In this document: piece by piece, positions 1 through 8,192 of the stretch
Layout: each line of letters begins with the position of its first letter
How positions within the stretch are numbered: position 1 is the first letter of the stretch
Assembly (NCBI RefSeq): GCF_025751515.1
Contig: NZ_JAOWLE010000001.1
Coordinates: 1 to 64,000 of the forward strand
DNA: 64,000 nucleotides
Reading direction: 5' to 3'
Origin: Actibacterium sp. XHP0104
GTDB taxonomy: Bacteria; Pseudomonadota; Alphaproteobacteria; Rhodobacterales; Rhodobacteraceae
The notes under the pieces: model-generated
What the model was told of the DNA's origin: nothing
The model's database searches: none
What the model saw: the letters and a program-made list of their open reading frames with translations, nothing else
Made by a program: the position numbers and the translations under genes

Positions 1-106
1 CCACACAATCCACCCCCACCCGACCCTGTCGGAAACCGTCAACTTCGCGGCCGAAATGTTCGAGGGAACAATCACAGACCTCATCCCCCCGAAGAAAAAG
101 AAGTAA
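1..106 (+). CDS. lpd: Dihydrolipoyl dehydrogenase, C-terminal end (partial)
   Basis: The reading frame from base 2 gives 34 residues ending in TAA at 104-106. It contains HPTLSETVNFAAEMFEGTIT and a run of four lysines at the C-terminus. This is the conserved tail of the dimerisation domain of lipoamide dehydrogenase, where the HPT His is part of the active-site His-Glu pair and comes from the partner subunit. The rest of the gene lies before the window. It is the E3 component of 2-oxo acid dehydrogenase complexes. Which complex it serves cannot be judged from this fragment. Confidence 0.88.
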   Translation, partial: HTIHPHPTLSETVNFAAEMFEGTITDLIPPKKKK

Positions 107-117
107 ACAAAACAATA

Positions 118-144
118 CCCCCGGGCCGGAAAATGGCCCGGGGG
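118..144 (+). terminator. Hairpin downstream of lpd
   Basis: A perfect 10-bp inverted repeat (arms 118-127 and 135-144, 7-nt loop) follows the lpd stop by 11 bases and precedes lutA. There is no T-run on the plus strand after the stem, so it may be a weak terminator or a 3'-end protecting hairpin. Confidence 0.6.
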
Positions 145-204
145 AAGACCGGGACCACGACCCCCGCCCAAGCCATGGCCCCAAGGCCAAACCAGGAGAC
201 CACC

Positions 205-984
205 ATGCAGCACCGCAGCACGCCCCCCCGTGTCGGGTTTTTCGTGACATGCATCGTCGATGCGATGCGCCCCAATATCGGCTTTGCCAGTCTCAAGCTG
301 CTAGAGGCCGCCGGCTGCGACGTAGAGGTGCCGCAGGCGCAGACCTGCTGCGGCCAGCCCGCGTTCAACAGCGGCGATGACGCCACCACCCGCGATCTGG
401 CCCGGCAGGTGATCGAGGTGTTCGAGGGCTATGATTACGTGGTCGCGCCGTCGGGGTCGTGCGCCAGCATGATCCGCAGCCATTACGGCGAACTGTTCGC
501 GGATGATCCGGCCTGGGCCGAGCGTCAGCGCGCCCTGTCGGCCAAGACCTGGGAGATCCTCAGCTTTCTGCGCGACGTGATGGATTATCACCCGCAGGGG
601 GCAAGCTATGACGGCGTCGCCACCTATCATGACAGCTGTTCGGGGCTGCGCGATCTGGGGGTGCATGATCAGCCGCGCGCGCTGTTGGGCGATGTCGCGG
701 GGCTGCGGATGGTGCCGTTGCAGGGCAATGACGAATGCTGTGGCTTTGGCGGCACGTTCTGCGTGAAATACCCGTCGGTGTCGAATGCGATCGTCGAGGA
801 CAAGGCCGCCAAGATCGAGGCCACCGGCGCCGACACCTTGCTGGGTGGCGACATGGGTTGCCTGATGAACATGGCCGGCAAGCTCAGCCGGCGCGGGTCT
901 GACGTCAAGGTCTATCACACTGTCGAGGTTCTGGCCGGGATGGCTGATGGCCCGGCGATCTGCAAGCCGGAGAAGATGCGATGA
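205..984 (+). CDS. lutA: L-lactate utilisation (Fe-S) protein LutA/LldE
   Basis: This 259-residue protein has two CCG domains, CCGQP at residues 48-52 and CCGFGG at 178-183, as in LutA/LldE and heterodisulfide-reductase-type Fe-S proteins. LutABC is a cytoplasmic complex that oxidises L-lactate to pyruvate. I chose the ATG at 205 because it follows an AGGAGA ribosome site at 194-199. An open frame extends back to 133, but those residues run through the preceding hairpin and look non-coding. The stop overlaps the lutB start (ATGA), so the genes are probably translationally coupled. Confidence 0.9.
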   Translation: MQHRSTPPRVGFFVTCIVDAMRPNIGFASLKLLEAAGCDVEVPQAQTCCGQPAFNSGDDATTRDLARQVIEVFEGYDYVVAPSGSCASMIRSHYGELFADDPAWAERQRALSAKTWEILSFLRDVMDYHPQGASYDGVATYHDSCSGLRDLGVHDQPRALLGDVAGLRMVPLQGNDECCGFGGTFCVKYPSVSNAIVEDKAAKIEATGADTLLGGDMGCLMNMAGKLSRRGSDVKVYHTVEVLAGMADGPAICKPEKMR

Positions 985-2390
985 AACAGACCTCAGAGCA
1001 TTTCAAGGCGCATGTAACGGCGGCGTTGGCCGACCCGACGCTAAAGATCGCGCTGAACCGCACCACGACTTTGTTGCGCGAACGCCGGGCGCAGGTGATT
1101 GCCGATTTCGGCGAATACGCGGCGGCGCGCGAGGCGGCGCAAAAGATCAAGGATCACACGCTGGACAACCTCGCCCATTACCTGGCGATGTTCGAGGCCA
1201 ATGCCGTGGCCTCGGGCGCGCAGGTGCATTGGGCGCGCACCCCCAAAGAGGCCACCGATATCGTCACCGCCATCTGCAAGGCCGAGGGCGCGCGCAGCGC
1301 GACGCGGGTCAAGTCGATGCTGGGCGAGGAGATCGGTATCGGAGAGGCGCTGGCCGCCGCCGGGGTCGAACGGATCGAGACCGATCTGGCTGAACACATC
1401 ATCCAGCTGGCCGGCGATCCGCCCAGCCACATCGTGATGCCGGCGATGCACAAGACCCATGAACAGGTGGCCGAGCTGTTTCGCGAGAAACACGCGCAGC
1501 CCTCGAACAGCGACGAGATCGCGGCGCTGGTCGAAAGCGCGCGGCGCGAGCTCAGGCCCAAGTTTCTGAATGCGGATATCGGCATTTCGGGGGCGAATTT
1601 CCTGATCGCCGATACCGGGTCAATCGTCACCGTCACCAACGAAGGCAACGCCGAGCTGACCACAACCCCGCCCAAGACGCATATCGTCACCGTGGGCATC
1701 GAAAAGATCGTGCCCAGCATGGCCCATGCCACGGTGTTTTTGCGGCTGCTGTCGCGCGCGGCGATCGGGGCCGAGATCACGCAATACACCACCTTTTATA
1801 ACGGCCCTAAACGGGCGGGTGATGCCGATGGCCCCGAGACCATGCATATCGTGCTGGTCGACAATCACCGCACGGAAATGCTGGGTCAGTTTCTGCGGCC
1901 GATGCTGCGCTGCATTCGCTGCGGGGCCTGCATGAACCACTGCCCGGTCTATGCGGCGGTGGGCGGGCATGCCTATGGCGCGGTCTATCCGGGGCCGATG
2001 GGGTCGGTCCTGACGCCGGCGATGTCCGATCTCAAAAGCACCAAGGATCTGCCCAATGCCTGCACGCTGAACGGGCGCTGCAACGAGGTCTGCCCGGTCA
2101 ACATTCCGCTGCCCGACATGCTGCGCAGCCTGCGGGCGCGCCAGCATCAGGCGGGGCTGACGTCCGGCATGACGCGGGGCGGGCTGGCGGTTTGGGGCTG
2201 GCTGGCGCGGCGGCCGGGGCTTTATCGCCGCGCGACCGGGCTGGCGATGTTCGCGATGCGGGTCTGGTCGATGAACCGTGGCCGCATCCGGCGTTTTCCG
2301 ATGGCCGGAAACTGGACCCGCCACCGCGACCTGCCGCAGCCCGAGCTGGGCACCTTCATGCAGCAATACAACCGCAGGAGCCGCAAATGA
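981..2390 (+). CDS. lutB: Lactate utilisation iron-sulfur protein LutB
   Basis: The protein is 469 residues, the usual length for LutB/YkgF. The N-terminal two thirds is a LUD domain. It is followed by two 4Fe-4S motifs, CIRCGACMNHCP starting at residue 311 and CTLNGRCNEVCP starting at residue 361. A C-terminal region resembling the LutB tail ends the protein. It transfers electrons within the LutABC lactate-oxidising complex in the cytoplasm. The start overlaps the lutA stop, and the stop overlaps the lutC start by ATGA at 2387-2390, so the three genes form one operon. Confidence 0.92.
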   Translation: MKQTSEHFKAHVTAALADPTLKIALNRTTTLLRERRAQVIADFGEYAAAREAAQKIKDHTLDNLAHYLAMFEANAVASGAQVHWARTPKEATDIVTAICKAEGARSATRVKSMLGEEIGIGEALAAAGVERIETDLAEHIIQLAGDPPSHIVMPAMHKTHEQVAELFREKHAQPSNSDEIAALVESARRELRPKFLNADIGISGANFLIADTGSIVTVTNEGNAELTTTPPKTHIVTVGIEKIVPSMAHATVFLRLLSRAAIGAEITQYTTFYNGPKRAGDADGPETMHIVLVDNHRTEMLGQFLRPMLRCIRCGACMNHCPVYAAVGGHAYGAVYPGPMGSVLTPAMSDLKSTKDLPNACTLNGRCNEVCPVNIPLPDMLRSLRARQHQAGLTSGMTRGGLAVWGWLARRPGLYRRATGLAMFAMRVWSMNRGRIRRFPMAGNWTRHRDLPQPELGTFMQQYNRRSRK

Positions 2391-3043
2391 GCACCGCCCG
2401 CGACGCTATTTTCCAGGCCATTTCCACCGCCAACGGCGCGCCTCGCGATGCGGATACCATCGCCGCCGAGGCCATGGCCTTGATCGCCACGCCCGACGTG
2501 CTGCGCCCCGGTTTCACGGGGCAGGACAATCTTGACCGGTTCATCGAAAAGGCCACGTCCGAGCGCGTGACCGCGACGGTGTCGCACGCCGCGACATTGG
2601 CCGAGGTGCCGGGGCAGGTGGCCGATTATCTGACCCGGGTGGGGCTGGGGGCGCAGATCGCCTTGCAACCACGCGCGGCCTTGCGCGATCTCGATTGGGG
2701 TTCGGTGTCGGTGCATCACACGGTCGACGCGAATGAGCCTGTCGCCGTGTCGATCGCCGATCTGGCCGTGGCCGAAACCGGATCGGTGGTGTTTTTGTCC
2801 GGGCCGGATGCGCCGGTTCTGCTGACCTTTTTACCGCTGCATCACGTCGTCGTGGTGGGGCAGGGTCAGATCCGCCGGCATCTGGAAGACGTGTTCGAAT
2901 TCGTGGGTGCCGGGCAGGCCAGCCAGCCCCGCAACCTGAACATCGTCACCGGCACCAGCGGCACTGCCGATATCGAGGCCAAGAACATTCGCGGCGCGCA
3001 TGGGCCGCGGTTCATGCATATCATCTGCGTGGCCGACCTTTAG
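2387..3043 (+). CDS. lutC: Lactate utilisation protein LutC (LUD domain)
   Basis: This 218-residue single LUD-domain protein contains the typical C-terminal block with GTSGTADIEAKNIRGAHGP and the internal AETGSVVF motif. It is the third subunit of the LutABC L-lactate oxidation system. The ATG at 2387 overlaps the lutB stop. An open frame continues upstream to 2192, but that stretch is out of frame inside lutB and is a shadow. Its TAG stop (3041-3043) overlaps the stop of the convergent OsmC-like gene. Confidence 0.9.
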   Translation: MSTARDAIFQAISTANGAPRDADTIAAEAMALIATPDVLRPGFTGQDNLDRFIEKATSERVTATVSHAATLAEVPGQVADYLTRVGLGAQIALQPRAALRDLDWGSVSVHHTVDANEPVAVSIADLAVAETGSVVFLSGPDAPVLLTFLPLHHVVVVGQGQIRRHLEDVFEFVGAGQASQPRNLNIVTGTSGTADIEAKNIRGAHGPRFMHIICVADL

Positions 3044-3579
3044 GCGCGGGCCGAGGTTACCACGCGCGGTGTCACGTTCTGGGCGTCGCGCAGGGCCAGA
3101 TACCACGGGTCCATCTCCAGCGCCTGGGCGACCAGGGCCTCGACGGTTTCGCGGGGCTCGGGGCTGTCGACGGCGATGGTGACGCGGGTTTGCAACGGCG
3201 CGGCGGCACCGCATCCCAGTCCGAACAGGGCCAGGTCGTCGAAATCGGTTTCGACTGTGACCTCGACGCTGTCAAAGACGTGACCGGTGCGCGCGGCCAG
3301 CATCTTGACCGCGATCGCGACGCAGCCAGCAATCGCGGTGCGGGCGTAGAAGCCGGGCGAAGGCCCGGCCGCGTCGCCGCCCATGCCCCGGCCCAGATCG
3401 GTGGTGGCGGTGAATTTGCCCTGTTGCACGTGGCAGGTCAGGCCCTCGGTCACGCGGCCGACGGTGGTGATGGTGCTGTTGGCATCCGCCGGGGTGGATT
3501 GCATCCGGGCGATGGCCTTGATCTGGGCGGCCTGAATGGCGCGGTCGCGATCCGAGGTCTGGGGGGCGAGGGTATCCAT
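3040..3579 (-). CDS. OsmC family protein (copy 1 of 2)
   Basis: The 179-residue protein has the OsmC/Ohr fold pattern: an N-terminal beta region, a central helix with a cysteine (TAIAGC, Cys86), and a VEVTVETDFDD strand. OsmC/Ohr proteins reduce organic hydroperoxides with a pair of cysteines. Here the second conserved cysteine near the C-terminus is missing, although extra cysteines occur at 49 and 123, so peroxidase activity is uncertain. The ATG at 3579 has an AGGAAAGG ribosome site; a longer frame reaches 3648 but runs into the upstream monooxygenase gene. It is the last gene of a four-gene minus-strand operon. Confidence 0.8.
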   Translation of the reverse strand: MDTLAPQTSDRDRAIQAAQIKAIARMQSTPADANSTITTVGRVTEGLTCHVQQGKFTATTDLGRGMGGDAAGPSPGFYARTAIAGCVAIAVKMLAARTGHVFDSVEVTVETDFDDLALFGLGCGAAAPLQTRVTIAVDSPEPRETVEALVAQALEMDPWYLALRDAQNVTPRVVTSARA

Positions 3580-3592
3580 CGGGTGTCCTTTC

Positions 3593-4828
3593 CTATGCGG
3601 CGTGACGGTGGCGGCTGGCCACCAAGTGATCGGCCAGCGCCTGTGCATCGCGTCCGACCCCGTCGATCAGGGCCGAGTTGCGGTGCCGCAGGAACGGCAG
3701 GCCAAGAACATAAAGCCCGGGCGCGACATGGCCGTTGTCATGGGCCAGCCGCCCCTTGCGATCAAAGACCGGCATATGCAGCCACGAGAAATCGGGGCGG
3801 AAACCAGTGGCCCAGATGATGCTGCGGATGCGGCCCTCACTTAGCGGCAGGCCAAGGCGGGGCAGGGTGGCGTGGCGCGTCGGCGCAAAGCGTTCGGGCG
3901 CGGGCAGGCCGGTCATGTCGGCGGCATCGGCCCAGTCGTCGATCTCGGCCAGCAGGCGGTTCATCTTGAGGTCGGACAGGGCGCAGTGATTGGCCAGCGC
4001 GCCGGAAAACACCGCCTTGCCATCGCGGATCGTGGCCAGGCGGCCGGTGATCTCGACGCCCGCGTCCTGCAGGGCGTTCAGATCCACAAAGCGTTGCGCC
4101 GCCGATCCGATCAGTTGCAGCGAGGGCAGGTTGCGGGCGCGGGTGATGTCATCGACCTGGGCGGTGGTCATGTCCAGGATACCGGCGCGATCCATCCACC
4201 ACTGGATGTCACGGCCCCGGTAATGGCGCGGCATGCGGATGTGCTGCCCGGCGGCAAGGGTGACCTCGTGCCCGGCGGCGCGGATCTCGGAGGCCAGTTG
4301 CACGCCCGTGGCCGAGGCACCGACGACCAGCACCCCGCCCTTGGGCAGCTGCCCCGGCGCGCGGTATTTCTGTGGCGTCAGTTGCACGATGTCGTCAGGC
4401 ACACCGGCGGCGCAGTCAGGCACATGGGCGATGTTGCAGGCACCGGTGGCCAGCACCAGGTTGCGGCAGGTCCATTCGCCCTTGTCCGTCTGCACGCGGT
4501 AGCCGACAGCGTCAGCGGTGACCGATTGCACGCAGGTCCATTCCTGCACCGGCACGCGGCTGAGCCCGGCGTAATCCTCAAAGTAACGTATGGTTTGCGG
4601 CATGGTCATGAACCCGTCGGGGTCGGGGCCGCGATAGGCAAAGCCGGGCAGGCGGCTTTGCCAGTTGGGGGTTAGCAGGCGCAGGCCCTCCCAGCGCTCG
4701 GTGCGCCAGGAATGGGCGACCTGGCCCCGCTCGATGACGACATGCGGCACCGAGCGGTCCGAAAGGCAGCGGCTCATGGCCAGGCCGGCCTGGCCGGCGC
4801 CGATGATGATTGTGTCAATCGAAGGCAT
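3593..4828 (-). CDS. Flavin-containing monooxygenase / CzcO-like NAD(P)-binding oxidoreductase
   Basis: The 411-residue protein has an FAD-binding GAGQAG motif at residues 10-15, a second Rossmann motif VVGASATG near 168-175 for NAD(P)H, and the ATG-type motif IIWATGFRPD near residue 345 seen in flavin monooxygenases. These enzymes oxygenate soft nucleophiles (N, S) or carry out Baeyer-Villiger reactions; the substrate cannot be read from the sequence. AAAGGAG precedes the start. The gene lies between two OsmC-like genes in the same operon, spaced 28 and 13 bases. Confidence 0.82.
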   Translation of the reverse strand: MPSIDTIIIGAGQAGLAMSRCLSDRSVPHVVIERGQVAHSWRTERWEGLRLLTPNWQSRLPGFAYRGPDPDGFMTMPQTIRYFEDYAGLSRVPVQEWTCVQSVTADAVGYRVQTDKGEWTCRNLVLATGACNIAHVPDCAAGVPDDIVQLTPQKYRAPGQLPKGGVLVVGASATGVQLASEIRAAGHEVTLAAGQHIRMPRHYRGRDIQWWMDRAGILDMTTAQVDDITRARNLPSLQLIGSAAQRFVDLNALQDAGVEITGRLATIRDGKAVFSGALANHCALSDLKMNRLLAEIDDWADAADMTGLPAPERFAPTRHATLPRLGLPLSEGRIRSIIWATGFRPDFSWLHMPVFDRKGRLAHDNGHVAPGLYVLGLPFLRHRNSALIDGVGRDAQALADHLVASRHRHAA

Positions 4829-4856
4829 TGGGCTGCTCCTTTCGGGGGCTGGTGGG

Positions 4857-5429
4857 TCAGGCGACCGAAACGGTCACGTTGGTGGGGTTGGTCAGCATGT
4901 CGAACACGGCCGAACGTTTCTGCGACTGGGCAACCAGGGCGCGGATGTCGTCCTCGCTGGCATCGGCGTCGACCTCAAAGCTGACGCGGATGGCCGAGAA
5001 CCCGTTGCGGATATCGGCGTCCATCCCAAGGATGCCGCGCACATCGACATCGCCTTCGACCACGGCGCGGGCCGAACGCAGCTGGATGCCGCGATGCTGG
5101 GCGACGGCGGCCAGACCGCCGGTCAGACAGCTGGCCAGCGCGGCCAGAACGATCTCGGGCGGGGTGGGGGCGGTGTCGGCGGCGTGGAACACCTCGGGGT
5201 GGTCAGCGGCGATGGTAAAGGTCTCTTTGCGGGTATGTTCCTGGCCGAGGCCGAAATAGCCGTTCAGAGTGTTGCGGTTTTGGGTGCCGGTGACCCAGTC
5301 GCAGGTGCTGCGAAAGGTGAACTGCGCGGCCTCGGGCATCTGCTCGAAGGCGGTGCGGGCGCCAATCAGGGATTCGGTGTCGACACCGTTGTCGACGGCG
5401 GCGGTGATGGTGGTATCAGAGTAGGTCAT
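4857..5429 (-). CDS. OsmC family protein (copy 2 of 2)
   Basis: This 190-residue protein has the OsmC pattern PPEIVLAALASC with the central-helix cysteine at 101, preceded by the HTRKETFTIAADHPEVF strand region typical of longer OsmC proteins. A second cysteine lies at 43 (STCDW), but the usual C-terminal resolving cysteine is replaced around QKRSAVFDML. The protein shares only fold-level resemblance with the OsmC at 3040-3579, so the two are not a recent duplication. It has an AAAGGAC ribosome site and lies 31 bases after the methyltransferase. Confidence 0.82.
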   Translation of the reverse strand: MTYSDTTITAAVDNGVDTESLIGARTAFEQMPEAAQFTFRSTCDWVTGTQNRNTLNGYFGLGQEHTRKETFTIAADHPEVFHAADTAPTPPEIVLAALASCLTGGLAAVAQHRGIQLRSARAVVEGDVDVRGILGMDADIRNGFSAIRVSFEVDADASEDDIRALVAQSQKRSAVFDMLTNPTNVTVSVA

Positions 5430-5460
5430 GGTCTTTGTCCTTTGTTGGGTTTGACAGGTG

Positions 5461-6351
5461 TCAGGCGGTTTCGGGCGCCCGTGCGGTGATCAGCCACGAA
5501 GAGCTGTCCATCCACAGGCCCTCGGGGTTGGTTTCGACCCCGGCAAAGAGATCCGCGAGTGCGGCCTCGATCTGGGGGCGGCGTTCTTCGGCAAGGGGTC
5601 CGGCCTCGCGGAAGGTTTCTCCAGCCGGGCCAAGGGCCAGCTGAAAGGCGATGGCGTCTGCGACGGTGCGGCCCACCAGGACCTTGGCGTCGATCCGCCG
5701 AAAGGCGATGTCGGTGAACCCGGCCGCGGTCATCTTGGCGCGGGTGGCGGCCTCGTCGGCCATCGAGAACGGGCCGGGGCCGCAGGTGCGGGCGTCTTCG
5801 CCCGGGGCGGGCAGGAATTGCAGCACGGTTTCGCGCGCGGCGGCCAGCCACGGATTGTCTTCGCGGTTGCGCCAGACGATATGGGCCATCTGGCCACCGG
5901 GTCTCAGCGCCCGGCACATCGCGCGCAGCCCGGCGACCGGGTTGACGAAGAACATCGTGCCAAAGCGCGAGAACACGAAATCATAGGCATGTTCGCCCAG
6001 GTCGCGTTCGGCGTCGCCATTGGCAAAGCGCACATTCGGGTTGAACATCCGTTCGGGGCAGCGCCAAGCCAGATCAAGGAAGGCCTGGCAGCAGTCGACG
6101 CCCAGGACGGTGCCTTCGGGGCCGGTGCGTTGGGCCAGCGCATAGGCGGTGTCACCAAAGCCACAGCCCACATCCAGCACGTCATCGCCGGGGGCGACGG
6201 GCAGTTGGGGCATGACCATCTGGCTGTGCAGCGACAGGCCGTCGACCATGATGTGGCGAAAGCGGATGACCTTGGGGGCCAGGATGTCGTTCCAGAATTC
6301 GACGATCGGCGATTGATCGGCGGTTAGCGGGTTGGGGGTCTGGATGGTCAT
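5461..6351 (-). CDS. Class I SAM-dependent methyltransferase
   Basis: The 296-residue protein has SAM-binding motif I (DVLDVGCGFGDTA, residues 57-69), motif II-like region VLGVDCCQAFLDLA, and the post-motif region GDAERDLGEHAYDFVFSRFG. These place it in the UbiE/COQ5-like class I methyltransferases. The substrate is unknown. It is the first gene of the minus-strand operon with OsmC, monooxygenase and OsmC, and it is divergent from the TPR regulator at 6477, which suggests that regulator controls it. Confidence 0.8.
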   Translation of the reverse strand: MTIQTPNPLTADQSPIVEFWNDILAPKVIRFRHIMVDGLSLHSQMVMPQLPVAPGDDVLDVGCGFGDTAYALAQRTGPEGTVLGVDCCQAFLDLAWRCPERMFNPNVRFANGDAERDLGEHAYDFVFSRFGTMFFVNPVAGLRAMCRALRPGGQMAHIVWRNREDNPWLAAARETVLQFLPAPGEDARTCGPGPFSMADEAATRAKMTAAGFTDIAFRRIDAKVLVGRTVADAIAFQLALGPAGETFREAGPLAEERRPQIEAALADLFAGVETNPEGLWMDSSSWLITARAPETA

Positions 6352-6409
6352 TGTCGTAACTCCTTTGGGGCCGATTGCCCGGTGTTAAGGAAAGTTACGT
6401 CCGCTAAGC

Positions 6410-6466
6410 CCTGCTTGCTTGAGCAGGTGCTGAGTTTTGCTTGTCGGAAATATGAGTTTTTGCTTA
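6410..6466. promoter_or_regulatory. Candidate operator: phased direct repeats and an inverted repeat
   Basis: Between the divergent methyltransferase and regulator genes, TGAGTTTTGCTT (6431-6442) is repeated as TGAGTTTTTGCTT (6453-6465), with starts 22 bases apart, about two DNA turns. A 6-6-6 inverted repeat CCTGCT/AGCAGG lies at 6410-6427. OmpR-type winged-helix proteins usually bind phased direct repeats, and the flanking regulator has such a domain, so this is a reasonable autoregulatory site. This is inference from position and pattern only. Confidence 0.45.
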
Positions 6467-6476
6467 GGCTTTGTGG

Positions 6477-8042
6477 GTGAAATATATTTTCGACTCTTTC
6501 GTGCTTGATCTGGACCGGGGCGAGCTGCGCGATGGCGCCGCCGCCGTGGCCGTCGAGCCGCGCGCATTCGGCACGCTGTGCTATCTTGTGTCGAACGGTG
6601 AACGGCTGGTGTCCAAGGACGAGTTGGTCGAAAAGATCTGGGATGGCCGCGCGGTGACGGATGCGGCGATCTCGACCGTGATCAAGGGTGTGCGCCGGGC
6701 GTTGGGCGACGACGGGCGCGCGCAGAAATACATTCGCACGCTGCATGGGCGGGGGTTCCGCTTTGTGGGCGCGGCTCAGGCCCGGGCCGAACCCGCCGTG
6801 GTTCAGGCCCCGGCCCCCGCGCAGGACAGCCCGGCGGACACTCTGGGCGCGCAGCCCACGATTGCCGTTCTGCCGTTTCGTTTGATCGGATCGGCGGGCG
6901 CCTATGGCGCGATCTCGGAAGCCGTTCCCAGCGAGCTGATCTCGTCGCTGTCGCGGCTGCGTTGGCTAAGGGTGATCGCGCGCGGGTCGACCTTTCGGTT
7001 TCGCGACCACGCGCCCGATATCGACACGATCCGCGACACGCTTGGGGCCAGTTACTGCCTGGCCGGCGATATCGAGCTGTTCGGCCCGCGCCTGGCGATC
7101 TCGGTCGAGCTGTCGGATACCCGCACGGGCAACGTGGTCTGGGGTGAACGGCTGACTGGCAAGATCGACGATGTGCACATGATGCGCGACGAATTCGCCA
7201 ATCTGGTGGTGTCGGCGATGGAGCTGCACATTCCGTTGCACGAATCCGAACAGGCGCGGCTGCGCCCGCCAGAGGCGCTGGATGCCTGGTCGGCCTATCA
7301 CCTGGGCCTGCAGCACATGTATCGGTTCAATCGCGCCGACAATGCCTATGCTGCCAGCTATTTCAAACGCGCAACCGAGCTGGACCCGAACTTTGCCCGC
7401 GCCCATGCGGCGCGATCGTTCACCAGCTTTCAGTCGGCGTTTCTGCGTTATGGGTCCGATCGCGCCGCCCATATTTCCGACGCCCGCCGTTATGCCGAGA
7501 AAAGCATCGAGCTGGACCCGATGGACCCGTTCGGGAATTTCAACTTTGGCCGCGCGCATTGGCTGGTGGGCGATACCGATGCCGGGCAGGCCTGGCTCGA
7601 GCGCGCCATGAGGCTCAGCCCCAGTTTCGCCCAGGGCTATTACGCCCACGCCTTTGCCGATGTCATGGCCGGGCAGGGGCATTCCGCGCTGGACCATGTT
7701 GACAAGGCGCTGTCGCTTAGCCCGCTTGACCCGTTCCTGTATGCGATGCAGTCGGCCAAGGGGTTGGCGAACCTGCATACCGGTGACTTGGCCCAGGCCG
7801 CGCATTGGGCCGATCAGGGCGCCCGTAAGCCGGGGGCGCATCACCTGATCGCCGCGATCGCGGCGGCGGCGAACCAGATGGCCGGGAGGGAGGATGTGGC
7901 GCGCTATTGGGTCGAGCAAACCCTCGCGCGCAGGCCAGATACCTCGATCAAGCAGTTCTTTACCGCCTTTCCGTTTCAGGACGCGACTGTCCGGCAATCG
8001 CTGTACGACGCGCTGCGGGCGCTGGGCTTTCAGGAAAGCTAG
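6477..8042 (+). CDS. OmpR/CadC-type winged-helix regulator with TolB-like and TPR regions
   Basis: The protein is about 521 residues. Residues 1-100 form a trans_reg_C winged helix, with LVSKDELVEKIWDG and YIRTLHGRGFRFVG, the recognition-helix and wing pattern. Residues from about 120 to 270 begin with PTIAVLPFRLIG and resemble the TolB-like region of adenylate-cyclase/CadC-type regulators. Residues from about 285 on contain TPR-like repeats (FKRATELDPNFARAHAARS, YAEKSIELDPMDP). No membrane segment is evident. No receiver domain is present. GTG at 6477 gives the usual family N-terminus; TTG at 6471 is an alternative. It is divergent from the methyltransferase/OsmC operon and probably regulates it. 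Confidence 0.82.
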   Translation: MKYIFDSFVLDLDRGELRDGAAAVAVEPRAFGTLCYLVSNGERLVSKDELVEKIWDGRAVTDAAISTVIKGVRRALGDDGRAQKYIRTLHGRGFRFVGAAQARAEPAVVQAPAPAQDSPADTLGAQPTIAVLPFRLIGSAGAYGAISEAVPSELISSLSRLRWLRVIARGSTFRFRDHAPDIDTIRDTLGASYCLAGDIELFGPRLAISVELSDTRTGNVVWGERLTGKIDDVHMMRDEFANLVVSAMELHIPLHESEQARLRPPEALDAWSAYHLGLQHMYRFNRADNAYAASYFKRATELDPNFARAHAARSFTSFQSAFLRYGSDRAAHISDARRYAEKSIELDPMDPFGNFNFGRAHWLVGDTDAGQAWLERAMRLSPSFAQGYYAHAFADVMAGQGHSALDHVDKALSLSPLDPFLYAMQSAKGLANLHTGDLAQAAHWADQGARKPGAHHLIAAIAAAANQMAGREDVARYWVEQTLARRPDTSIKQFFTAFPFQDATVRQSLYDALRALGFQES

Positions 8043-8192
8043 GCCCGGCCCGGCGCGGGTGGCATTGTCGAGACCGTTTTTCGGCTATATGAAAGGGCGC
8101 AATCTGGCGGGTGGCGGCATCAGGCCGTGTCATTTGCCAAGACCCCAGACACCTGCGGCCCGGCCGCATCTGCCGAATTACAGGAGGCCCCG

